The position numbers and the translations under genes are program-made. A model generated the notes under the pieces. The model did not search any database. It was not told where the DNA came from and saw only the letters and a list, made by a program, of their open reading frames with translations. A stretch of 31,136 nucleotides of DNA from MWCR01 sp041665165 (GTDB lineage Bacteria > Patescibacteriota > Patescibacteriia > 2-12-FULL-60-25), in contig JBAYJJ010000010.1 of the NCBI GenBank assembly GCA_041665165.1, positions 1 through 31,136 on the forward strand, in the 5' to 3' direction. Below, in pieces: positions 21,272-27,742 of this stretch; positions within the stretch are counted from its first letter, which is position 1, and every line of letters starts with the position of its first letter.

Positions 21272-22036
21272 ATGAATAGTGGCAATGTGTATGAGAAGCT
21301 GTACAAGGCCTGGGCGTCAATCAGCGCCATGACAATCGGCGATTCTGAGCACAGGCAACGAGATCCTGAGAGTGTGCTGTTTTACATCCAGCGCATCATC
21401 AATGAAAAGGATTTCATGTCAGTGTTCAGTGTGCCAGATGATTCAGTAAGCCTTGTCCCTGTTGAGGGCTGGGCCACGGACTACACGCGCTTCTACAAAG
21501 AAGTGTTCAACCTGACGGTTGATTTCACCAATGTCAAGATTCCTTGGGATCACCCTGGTTTTGATTGGGTGGTCATGATCGCGCAAGGCTTGACCATGAA
21601 TCAGACTTGGGCCAAGTGCACGCGGTACATCCATTCGTATACGCCTCCTAGTCAAAACCTGGACAGCACGGTGACTGTAAACGACCGCACGTCAGCTACG
21701 GCATATGCCATACGCGTCCGAGGTCGGGAGGAATCTGACGAAGAGAATGCGGGTTTTTCGGCCGATGTTCTGGCCAACCGCAAGGTGTGTGGTTTGATGA
21801 ATCTGAAGCAAAACATCACACTGCTTGAGTACCTCGTGCTTTGCCTGTGGTATAACTGGAAGACTCGAGGCAAGCTTCTTGACACGGGGACTGTCACGCT
21901 GTGCGCTGGTTCTCGGCACGAAGACGGTACTGTGCCATGCGTTGATAATGACAAAGGTAGCCTCGGGGTTTGGTTCTGCCAGCCCGCAGCTTCCGGCTCG
22001 CTTGTCGCCTCACGCACCGTACTCGCGCGCCTTTGA
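21272..22036 (+). CDS. Orphan protein resembling an uncharacterised CPR family
   Basis: The 254-residue product has no signal peptide or clear membrane segment. Its C-terminal half (from about residue 125) resembles, from memory, an unnamed protein family common in CPR genomes that carries an S/NDRT...YAI-VR block, an EESDEE block and a late TLC-GSR--DG-VP segment; here these read TVNDRTSATAYAIRVRG, then REESDEENAGFSAD and TVTLCAGSRHEDGTVP, ending with a VWFCQPAA block. I cannot verify this without a search. Function is unknown. Start chosen at 21272 from the SD; in-frame TTG at 21248 would add eight leader residues. It is monocistronic between its own promoter and terminator. Confidence 0.8.
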   Translation: MNSGNVYEKLYKAWASISAMTIGDSEHRQRDPESVLFYIQRIINEKDFMSVFSVPDDSVSLVPVEGWATDYTRFYKEVFNLTVDFTNVKIPWDHPGFDWVVMIAQGLTMNQTWAKCTRYIHSYTPPSQNLDSTVTVNDRTSATAYAIRVRGREESDEENAGFSADVLANRKVCGLMNLKQNITLLEYLVLCLWYNWKTRGKLLDTGTVTLCAGSRHEDGTVPCVDNDKGSLGVWFCQPAASGSLVASRTVLARL

Positions 22037-22042
22037 TTCTTG

Positions 22043-22072
22043 CCTCGCATACACGTGTATGCGGGGTTTTTT
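22043..22072 (+). terminator. Terminator after the orphan at 21272
   Basis: CCTCGCATAC (22043-22052) pairs with GTATGCGGGG (22057-22066), with a single G-T wobble, around ACGT, followed by six T residues. Confidence 0.9.
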
Positions 22073-22150
22073 GTACGCCGCGCGTTCCTACGAATTACGA
22101 ATAACTCAAACGAATATACGAATTACGAATATTTGACGAACAGGGGATGT

Positions 22151-22271
22151 TTGACAAATAGCGCGATAAATGTTAACCTCGTAGCCGCTCTTACTTTAAT
22201 GTCTTAGAGACGCATCCCCGTAAAAGTCGACATAATGTCGTCTCACGGGGGAGACCACAACCCATTTGGAG
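22151..22271 (+). promoter_or_regulatory. Promoter and nested-hairpin leader of the orphan gene at 22279
   Basis: TTGACA (22151-22156), 17 bp and TAACCT (22174-22179) form the promoter. The leader has a nested structure: outer CCCCGT (22216-22221) with ACGGGG (22245-22250), and inner CGACA (22228-22232) with TGTCG (22236-22240). GGAG (22268-22271) is the SD, 7 bp before the ATG at 22279. ACGAATTACGAATAAC word repeats lie just upstream (22088-22133). Confidence 0.65.
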
Positions 22272-22278
22272 AATGTGC

Positions 22279-22974
22279 ATGACCCTGACGATGAAGTCGA
22301 GCGGAGGAAAATGTTTTGGCAAGGCAAACGTAAGACAGAGGGCTCGGCCCAACCCGTTTTACGTGCCAGCCGCACCCCGGTCCAACACGTCGGAAATCTG
22401 CGATGCAGAAGAGCTCGAGGAAGTGGAAGAGGCTGCTGAGGCCGCCCCTGAGTCCAGGCCAGCCTTCATTCCGCCGGCCGAGGACGTGCTACGCGTGCTG
22501 GCCAGGGATGTGGTGAAAGAGCTTCGAGCGGATTACGAGTCCGTTGAAGATCTGCTGATCTTTGCGGCCTATGCCAGGATTTGCAGTCCTGGGTTGCCGA
22601 GCGCAGCTGTTGAGAACTTCGTGCTGGCCGAGCTTCGTCGCCATCTGAGCGTGATCAAGGCCAAGCCCGACCGCCCTGAAGCTGAGAAGATTCCTGAGGC
22701 GCTCGCAGCGCATGGCAAGATCCTGCCCGGCCTGATCAAGGCCAGGCTGGAGATTGCGGTCAAGGAGCCGAGTAATGGCCAACGCCTGCAATCCGGGCAC
22801 TGGGCATACCCCATCACGATCAGCTCTCGGCGCTGCCACATCTTGGTCAAGCGCAATGGCCAGACCCAAGTCATCGGCCTCCTGACTGAGAAAGAACTCA
22901 AGGACATGCGCCTGAAGGAGGCAAAGAGCCGCAAGGACACTTTCCACCGCCACGCGCCTGCCAGTACCCGCTAA
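22279..22974 (+). CDS. Orphan protein of 231 residues
   Basis: I do not recognise this family. The start at 22279 is preferred to the ATG at 22273 because GGAG lies 7 bp from the former and 1 bp from the latter. The N-terminal 30 residues are basic and Pro-containing. A strongly acidic stretch (EELEEVEEAAEAAPE) follows near residues 40-55, then a helical domain (VLRVLARDVVKELRADYESV, AAVENFVLAELRRHL, GKILPGLIKARLEIAV). The C-terminal part (WAYPITISSRRCHILVKRN, QTQVIGLLTEKELKDMRLKE) looks beta-alpha and basic, ending in an Arg/Lys/His-rich tail that may bind nucleic acid. It is soluble by appearance. It has its own promoter, leader, SD and terminator. Confidence 0.8.
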   Translation: MTLTMKSSGGKCFGKANVRQRARPNPFYVPAAPRSNTSEICDAEELEEVEEAAEAAPESRPAFIPPAEDVLRVLARDVVKELRADYESVEDLLIFAAYARICSPGLPSAAVENFVLAELRRHLSVIKAKPDRPEAEKIPEALAAHGKILPGLIKARLEIAVKEPSNGQRLQSGHWAYPITISSRRCHILVKRNGQTQVIGLLTEKELKDMRLKEAKSRKDTFHRHAPASTR

Positions 22975-22997
22975 AACAGGGTTTAATCCCCCTTGAT

Positions 22998-23023
22998 CCC
23001 CCTTTGACTAAAGGGGGCTTTTT
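22998..23023 (+). terminator. Terminator after the orphan at 22279
   Basis: CCCCCTTT (22998-23005) pairs perfectly with AAAGGGGG (23010-23017) around GACT, followed by CTTTTT. The next promoter's -35 box begins only 4 bp further on. Confidence 0.9.
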
Positions 23024-23026
23024 GTA

Positions 23027-23109
23027 TTGACGTTTTCGATTTAAGGGAGCATCATCTGCCTCGTACTTTGACTAGCTTATTCAGGCCAGAACTCCGTAAC
23101 AAAGGAGGG
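23027..23109 (+). promoter_or_regulatory. Promoter and SD-masking leader of the orphan gene at 23115
   Basis: TTGACG (23027-23032), 17 bp and CATCAT (23050-23055) are a plausible promoter. The SD AAAGGAGGG (23101-23109) can be hidden: CTCC (23092-23095) pairs with GGAG (23104-23107), and CTAGC (23072-23076) with GCTAG (23109-23113) closes a larger stem. Translation could depend on opening this fold. Confidence 0.5.
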
Positions 23110-23114
23110 CTAGG

Positions 23115-23822
23115 ATGGGTAGCGTAATCCAGAGTCAGCAACAAGCAGGGTTAGCGCAAGAAGATATTGAAGCGTTCCACAAGGAGATCTGCCAGCTGGC
23201 GTTCAGGTTCTATGCTCAAGACAAGGCGAAGTTGATTTTAGCTCAGCTTGAGCCCATGTTCACCTGGAACTTTGATCTGGCTCAGCCTGCCATTGATTTG
23301 GAGGAGCAGGTCTGCCGTGCTTTGTTCTGGATCAAGCCCCAAGAGCTTGATTCAATTCAGGTAGTCGATCTCAAGGAATGGCACAGGAGCTATTTTGACG
23401 CCAAGACAGACATTGCGAGGCTGGATGACAATGCTGCCAAGGCTGAATATGTCCAGAGATTGGAGAATCAGACTCTTCGGTCTCGGACATTCAGGCGGGG
23501 GAACCGGGAAATAGAAGTGGATTTCTACGAGTGGCTTTACAAGAATTTTCGGCCATTCATGGAAAGCAGCGCTTTTGCCGGTTTCAGCAACTATCTTCAG
23601 CGACAGCTCGTGAACGTAGTCGGCACAGCCTATGCGAGCATTCTCCACCCTCGCTTGCTGGAAGCAGTGTGCTTGCCTTGCATGTACTCGCTGGCTGGCT
23701 TGAACGAGGAGGCCTGCAAGTGCGGGGCTGAACTCAGGTTGTTCATGGCTGGCACGCCCTTGGTCGGTATCAAGTCTTTGCGTCCGGTAATCCTGGCCAA
23801 AACCCCAACTTCACGCGGTTGA
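23115..23822 (+). CDS. Orphan protein of 235 residues, C-terminal Cys cluster
   Basis: I do not recognise this family. The start at 23115 follows a strong SD (AAAGGAGGG). The protein looks soluble and mostly helical: Gln-rich N-terminus, then LAFRFYAQDKAKLILAQL, the Trp-containing segments FTWNFDLAQ and ALFWIKPQEL, and an acidic/basic central part (KEWHRSYFDAKTDIARLDDN, SRTFRRGNREIEVDFYEW). Near the C-terminus cysteines cluster in VCLPCM and ACKCGAE, possibly a metal site. It is monocistronic and the last of three orphans in a row between asnS and the small Cys-rich membrane protein. Function unknown. Confidence 0.8.
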   Translation: MGSVIQSQQQAGLAQEDIEAFHKEICQLAFRFYAQDKAKLILAQLEPMFTWNFDLAQPAIDLEEQVCRALFWIKPQELDSIQVVDLKEWHRSYFDAKTDIARLDDNAAKAEYVQRLENQTLRSRTFRRGNREIEVDFYEWLYKNFRPFMESSAFAGFSNYLQRQLVNVVGTAYASILHPRLLEAVCLPCMYSLAGLNEEACKCGAELRLFMAGTPLVGIKSLRPVILAKTPTSRG

Positions 23823-23828
23823 GTCTCG

Positions 23829-23855
23829 AAGCAGTTTGCAAAAGCTGCTTTTTTT
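23829..23855 (+). terminator. Terminator after the orphan at 23115, overlapping the next promoter
   Basis: AAGCAGTTT (23829-23837) pairs with AAAGCTGCTT (23841-23850), with one bulged C, followed by a T-run to 23855. The -35 box of the next gene (TTGCAA, 23836-23841) lies in this hairpin. Confidence 0.75.
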
Positions 23856-23863
23856 AGTAGAAT
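23836..23863 (+). promoter_or_regulatory. Promoter giving a leaderless transcript of the gene at 23873
   Basis: TTGCAA (23836-23841), a 16-bp spacer and TAGAAT (23858-23863) fit a sigma-70-type promoter. The expected start of transcription falls at about 23870, 3 nt before the ATG; no SD is present. Confidence 0.5.
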
Positions 23864-23872
23864 TGATTCATT

Positions 23873-24175
23873 ATGACAATCGAAGGAAAAACGTTCAACG
23901 AAGGAAAGGGCTCAAAGTTCGGGTGGTTCACTTGGATGGCTGTAGGTCTGATTTTGGTCGCTGCTGTCATTATTGCTGTTTTTAAATTTTGGCCGAACAG
24001 TACAGCACCTCAGGCCATCTCACCAGGAATAAATCTGGGAGAGGAAGGCGCCAAGTGCGGAGGCGAAATGAGATTGCCTTGCGAGCCTGGTTTGGAATGC
24101 AGTGCGCAAAACCAAAACGAAGGAACTTGCGTGAAATCAAATACTCCGGTGCAGAAAGCGCAACCCACGACCTAA
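23873..24175 (+). CDS. Small membrane-anchored protein with a Cys-rich outer domain
   Basis: The 100-residue product has a short Lys-rich cytoplasmic start, one membrane segment (WMAVGLILVAAVIIAVFKFW, about residues 21-40) and an outer part with four Cys in the pattern CGG-x5-C-x5-C-x9-C (AKCGGEMRLPCEPGLEC, then TCVK). By charge it would be anchored N-in, C-out. The CGG...C..GLxC...G.C motif resembles small extracellular disulfide domains often seen in CPR secreted proteins; this is recollection, not a search. The tail is Pro/Gln/Thr-rich. Function unknown; it is transcribed alone or with aspS, whose own promoter-like sequence lies downstream. Confidence 0.8.
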   Translation: MTIEGKTFNEGKGSKFGWFTWMAVGLILVAAVIIAVFKFWPNSTAPQAISPGINLGEEGAKCGGEMRLPCEPGLECSAQNQNEGTCVKSNTPVQKAQPTT

Positions 24176-24202
24176 GACACTGAAAACTGGAAGAACACAA
24201 TC

Positions 24203-24305
24203 TGTCATCTTGAGCGTAATGAGTTCGACGAATGAAGTCGAAAGATCTGGGTCGTTCTGATCAAACCAGATCCTTCGACTCCGTCAGACTCCGCTCAGGA
24301 TGACA
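24203..24305. repeat. Inverted-repeat element, TGTCATCTTGAGCG ... CGCTCAGGATGACA
   Basis: The 14-base ends (24203-24216 and 24292-24305) are inverted with two mismatches, and inner arms GATCTGG and CCAGATC also pair. No transposase is inside. The TGTCATC-CTGAGCG end is a widely seen bacterial intergenic repeat and resembles the element at 19653-19760. It fills the gap between the small Cys-rich gene and aspS. Confidence 0.8.
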
Positions 24306-24315
24306 CTTGCTAGTT

Positions 24316-24344
24316 TTGACTTTACTGGCTTTTTTATGTAACCT
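24316..24344 (+). promoter_or_regulatory. Promoter of aspS, near-leaderless
   Basis: TTGACT (24316-24321), 17 bp and TAACCT (24339-24344) form a promoter; the same TAACCT -10 box serves the orphan at 22279. Transcription would begin about 24351, leaving roughly 6 nt before the aspS ATG and excluding the SD-like AAAGGG (24345-24350) from the mRNA. Confidence 0.5.
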
Positions 24345-24356
24345 AAAGGGCATATT

Positions 24357-25751
24357 ATGCAACGTACAATGATTTTAGACGCGGTCAAAAAGGCCGGACA
24401 AACCGTGTGTATAAAGGGCTGGATCCACTCCAGGCGCAACATGAGCAAGTTGGCTTTTTTGGATATTAGGGATCGTTCGGGCTTGGTCCAGGTCGTGCTT
24501 GTGCCCAGCGAGCTCACGCCCTCTGCGCAAAAGCTGATGGACGAATTGCGGCCAGAAGATGCGATCTGCATCACAGGCATTGTCCAAAAAAGAGGGGAGA
24601 AGCAGATCAACCCCAATTTGCCGACCGGAAGCATTGAGATTTTGGGCAAGGACATTGAAGTCTACAACCATGCCAAGACCACGCCGTTTGAAGTCGATAA
24701 AGATACGTCGGGCGTGAATGAGGAAATGCGCCTCAAGTACCGCTATCTGGATTTGCGCACTGCGCGCATGCAAAAGAATCTGGAGATGCGCGCCAAGGTC
24801 ACGCAATCGCTCAGGAAATTTTTGGTCAAGCAAGGATTTTTGGAAGTTGAAACACCGACCTTGGTCAAAGGCACGCCTGAGGGTTCGCGCGAATATCTTG
24901 TGCCATCCAGATTGCATCCTGGAAAATTTTACGTTTTGCCTCAGTCTCCTCAACAATTCAAACAGCTCCTCATGGTGGCTGGCATCGAGAAGTACTTCCA
25001 AATCGCCAGGTGCTATCGCGACGAAGATGCGCGCGGCGACCGCCAGATGGAGTTCACCCAGCTTGATCTTGAGATGTCTTTCGTGAAACAGGAAGATGTT
25101 TTGAAGCTCGTAGAAAAGATGATGCTCGCTTTGATCAAAGAAGTCGCGCCTGAGAAAAAGCTTACGTTCAAAAAGTTTCCGCGCCTCTCATATAAAGACA
25201 GCATGAGCCAGCACAACACAGACAAGCCGGACTTGAGAGTCGACAAAAACGATCCGAACGAGCTGGCATTTTGCTGGGTCATAGATTTTCCAATGTTCGA
25301 AATGGGGAGCGACGGCAAACTGAACACTGCCCACCATCCTTTCTGCGCCATAAACCCCAAGGACAAGAAATATTTGGACAAGGATCCGCTCAAAGTCAGG
25401 GCCTGGAGTTATGATTTGGTGTTAAACGGCTATGAACTCTCATCCGGCTCCATCAGGATCCACGAGCCAGACATGCAGAAAAAGATTTTTGAGATTTTAG
25501 GCATGTCAGACGATGAAATCCAGTCAAAGTTCGGGCACATGTTAGAGGCCTTCCAGTACGGCGCGCCCCCGCACGGAGGTGCGGCACCGGGCTTGGACAG
25601 GCTGGTGATGCTGTTGTGCAATGAGCCCAATATCCGTGAAGTAATTGCCTTTCCCAAGACCGGCGATGCGCGGGATCTGCTCATGGGCGCGCCGTCCGAG
25701 CTGCCAGCTGACCAGGTCGCGGAAGCACACATACGAATAATTCAAAATTAA
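24357..25751 (+). CDS. aspS: Aspartyl-tRNA synthetase lacking the GAD insertion
   Basis: AspRS charges tRNA-Asp. The 464-residue enzyme has the N-terminal OB domain (IKGWIHSRRNMSKLAFLDIRD), the RYRYLDLR-type KYRYLDLRTARMQ linker, motif 1 (FLEVETPTL), SREYLVPSRLHPGKFY, the QSPQQFKQLLM segment, motif 2 (YFQIARCYRDEDARGDRQ, EFTQLDLE) and motif 3 (GAAPGLDRLVMLL). These are the bacterial-type motifs. Usual bacterial AspRS has about 590 residues because a GAD domain of about 130 residues sits between DKPDLR and the WVIDFP segment; here the two are joined by only about 13 residues (295-307). All catalytic motifs remain. The gene has its own promoter and begins on an almost leaderless mRNA. Confidence 0.95.
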   Translation: MQRTMILDAVKKAGQTVCIKGWIHSRRNMSKLAFLDIRDRSGLVQVVLVPSELTPSAQKLMDELRPEDAICITGIVQKRGEKQINPNLPTGSIEILGKDIEVYNHAKTTPFEVDKDTSGVNEEMRLKYRYLDLRTARMQKNLEMRAKVTQSLRKFLVKQGFLEVETPTLVKGTPEGSREYLVPSRLHPGKFYVLPQSPQQFKQLLMVAGIEKYFQIARCYRDEDARGDRQMEFTQLDLEMSFVKQEDVLKLVEKMMLALIKEVAPEKKLTFKKFPRLSYKDSMSQHNTDKPDLRVDKNDPNELAFCWVIDFPMFEMGSDGKLNTAHHPFCAINPKDKKYLDKDPLKVRAWSYDLVLNGYELSSGSIRIHEPDMQKKIFEILGMSDDEIQSKFGHMLEAFQYGAPPHGGAAPGLDRLVMLLCNEPNIREVIAFPKTGDARDLLMGAPSELPADQVAEAHIRIIQN

Positions 25752-25852
25752 AAATTCAAAATTCAAAATGTTTGTGTCGCTACGCGATTTTATAGAATGA
25801 ATGCCGTTAGGCCTCGTAAATTTTGCATTATGAATTATGAATTTTGCATTGT
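25742..25852 (+). repeat. aspS-pyrD gap: AAAATTCAAAATTC words and inverted counterparts
   Basis: Starting in the last aspS codons, ATTCAAAATTAAAAATTC and ATTCAAAATTCAAAATG (25739-25769) face TTTTGCATTATGAATTATG and AATTTTGCATT (25821-25850), so a long imperfect hairpin can form. A second dyad CGCTACGCG lies between. No gene is visible. Confidence 0.65.
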
Positions 25853-26953
25853 ATGTCAGTCATTTACGATAAAATTCTAAAACCAGTGTTCTTCCTGATG
25901 GATCCTGAGTTTATCCATCACCGGATCAATAGTTTTGGATATTGGCTCGGGCGTTTTGGCGCTACCAGATCAATCGTCAGGTTTTTTTGCAAACCATATG
26001 CTGACCCGGTTCTGCAGACTCAAATCGCCGGCATTAAACTCCAAAATCCTCTGGGAGTTGGCGCTGGTTTTGATAAAGAAGGCAGGATAGTGCACACGTT
26101 GAATGAGGTCGGCTTCGGTTATGTTGAGGTTGGATCCATCACCGGTCAACTCAGCCCGGGCAATCCGCGTCCGCGTTTGTGGCGCTTGCCAGAGGATCGC
26201 GCGCTTGTGGTCAACTATGGTCTGCTTTCAACCGGAGCTGATGCAGTCAAAAATCGATTTGCAGCGATCGCTAAAGACCGTCCTTGGCCCATCCCAGTCG
26301 GCATCTCTGTGGCCAAATCAAATGTGCCTGGATTGTCTGGTGAGGCTGGCATGCAGGATCTTTTGGATGCTTATGCCAAGCTTGAGCCGTTCGCATCTTA
26401 CATGACGGTCAATGTTTCTTGTCCGAATGTGGGCGATGCCAACCAATATTGCCAGGACCCGCTTTTGTATCGCGAACTTTTGTCGCGCTTGGATGCCATC
26501 CATCCATCCAAGCCAGTCTTTTTCAAGCTTTCGCCTGACTTGAGCGATGAACGCGTATTGGAAATACTCAAAGACACGGAAAAATATTCTTGGGCCAAAG
26601 GTTTTGTGCTTACGAACCTCACGCATGATCGCACAGGTCTCACGTCAAAGAATTTAGCCAAAGCCACCAAAGGGGGAGTGTCTGGCCAACATCTCAAGAT
26701 GAAAGCTGATCATATGCTTGCCGTGGCAGCCAAGGCTGGGCGCCCGCGTTTTGAATTCATCGGGCTCGGCGGAATTGAAACAGCTGAGGATGCGTACCGC
26801 AAAATCAAGCTTGGCGCGTCCGTTGTCCAAATCGTTACCTCTGTTATTTATAATGGCCCAACCTTCCCGTCGACTCTGCTCAGACACCTGGCAGAACTGA
26901 TCAAAAAAGACGGCTATACGTCAATTGCCCAGGCTGTGGGAAAAGACCTGTAA
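25853..26953 (+). CDS. pyrD: Dihydroorotate dehydrogenase, quinone-type (class 2)
   Basis: PyrD oxidises dihydroorotate to orotate in pyrimidine synthesis; class 2 enzymes sit on the membrane and pass electrons to quinones. The 366-residue product (from ATG 25853; a TTG at 25844 adds three residues) has the class-2 N-terminal helical part (PVFFLMDPEFIHHRI), the FMN site NPLGVGAGFDKEGRIV, EVGSITGQLSPGNPRPRLWRL, the catalytic loop VNVSCPNVGD with the class-2 Ser, KLSPDL, and the phosphate site GGIETAEDAYRKIKLGAS. No other pyrimidine gene is nearby, and CPR bacteria often lack the complete pathway, so it may work on scavenged substrate. Confidence 0.93.
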   Translation: MSVIYDKILKPVFFLMDPEFIHHRINSFGYWLGRFGATRSIVRFFCKPYADPVLQTQIAGIKLQNPLGVGAGFDKEGRIVHTLNEVGFGYVEVGSITGQLSPGNPRPRLWRLPEDRALVVNYGLLSTGADAVKNRFAAIAKDRPWPIPVGISVAKSNVPGLSGEAGMQDLLDAYAKLEPFASYMTVNVSCPNVGDANQYCQDPLLYRELLSRLDAIHPSKPVFFKLSPDLSDERVLEILKDTEKYSWAKGFVLTNLTHDRTGLTSKNLAKATKGGVSGQHLKMKADHMLAVAAKAGRPRFEFIGLGGIETAEDAYRKIKLGASVVQIVTSVIYNGPTFPSTLLRHLAELIKKDGYTSIAQAVGKDL

Positions 26954-26958
26954 ACCAG

Positions 26959-26987
26959 TTGATTGCCTGGCGCTTTTTTGCTAATAT
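26959..26987 (+). promoter_or_regulatory. Promoter giving a leaderless transcript of scpA
   Basis: TTGATT (26959-26964), a 17-bp spacer and TAATAT (26982-26987) are a good promoter. The expected transcription start, 7 bp further, is 26994: the first base of the GTG start codon of scpA. No SD is present. Confidence 0.6.
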
Positions 26988-26993
26988 TAGGCC

Positions 26994-27737
26994 GTGGGAT
27001 ATACGGTGAATATCGAGCATTTTGAGGGTCCTTTGGACCTGCTTTTACAGCTCGTAGAAAAGGATGAGCTGGAAATATCCAAGCTGTCTTTGGCATCCGT
27101 GGCCGAACAGTTCATCAAGTACATGCAGTCTAAGACGGTTCTGCCCGAGGAAATGGCAGATTTTTTAGTTGTGGCCTCTAAGCTCGTTTATTACAAATCC
27201 AAATTATTGCTCCCTGGCTTTTCTGATCAGGAGATGGAAGAGGGCCCGGATTTGGAAGCCCAATTGCGCCAGTACCAGATGTTCGTGACCGCGGCCAAAG
27301 AAATCGACCAGATATGGAAATCGGGCAACCAATCTTTTTCGCGCAGCCAAACAGTGGTGCGCCGCATCCGCGAAGTAAAATTCTCACCGCCTGAGAATGC
27401 CAGCCTGGATATCATGTCAGAGATAATGAAGCGCATCATTGCCCGGATCGAGCCGATCGTGCGTTTGCCCAAAGTCGCGATCCGCAAAGCCATCTCCTTG
27501 CACGAAAGGATTAAGGACTTGTTCGGCCGGATCCATGAGCATGCCACGATTTCGTTCAAGACATACATCAAAGACATCAAGCACCGCGAAGATGCGATCG
27601 TGAGTTTTCTGGCTTTGCTTGAACTCGTCAAACAGCGCTTTGTCATGGTTGAACAAATAGATCTGTTCAATGATATCTCCATATCAGCCCATCCAGAAGC
27701 GCCGGAGCGCGACCCATTAGTCGAATCATTTGCCTAA
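26994..27737 (+). CDS. scpA: Segregation and condensation protein A (kleisin)
   Basis: ScpA is the kleisin that bridges SMC heads, with ScpB, in chromosome condensation. The 247-residue product (B. subtilis 251) has the N-terminal block HFEGPLDLLLQLVEKDELEI, then EQFIKYMQSKTVLPEEMADFLVVASKLVYYKSKLLLP in standard register, a polar middle and the C-terminal winged-helix (DAIVSFLALLELVKQRFVMVEQI). The start is GTG at 26994, placed on the predicted transcription start. scpB follows after 5 bp and dacA-like overlaps scpB, so the three form an operon. No smc is in the window. Confidence 0.95.
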   Translation: MGYTVNIEHFEGPLDLLLQLVEKDELEISKLSLASVAEQFIKYMQSKTVLPEEMADFLVVASKLVYYKSKLLLPGFSDQEMEEGPDLEAQLRQYQMFVTAAKEIDQIWKSGNQSFSRSQTVVRRIREVKFSPPENASLDIMSEIMKRIIARIEPIVRLPKVAIRKAISLHERIKDLFGRIHEHATISFKTYIKDIKHREDAIVSFLALLELVKQRFVMVEQIDLFNDISISAHPEAPERDPLVESFA

Positions 27738-27742
27738 CAAAT

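Noticed and set aside
24375..25001. Minus-strand open frame of 208 codons opposite aspS
   Set aside because: Fully antisense to AspRS motifs; codon-bias shadow.
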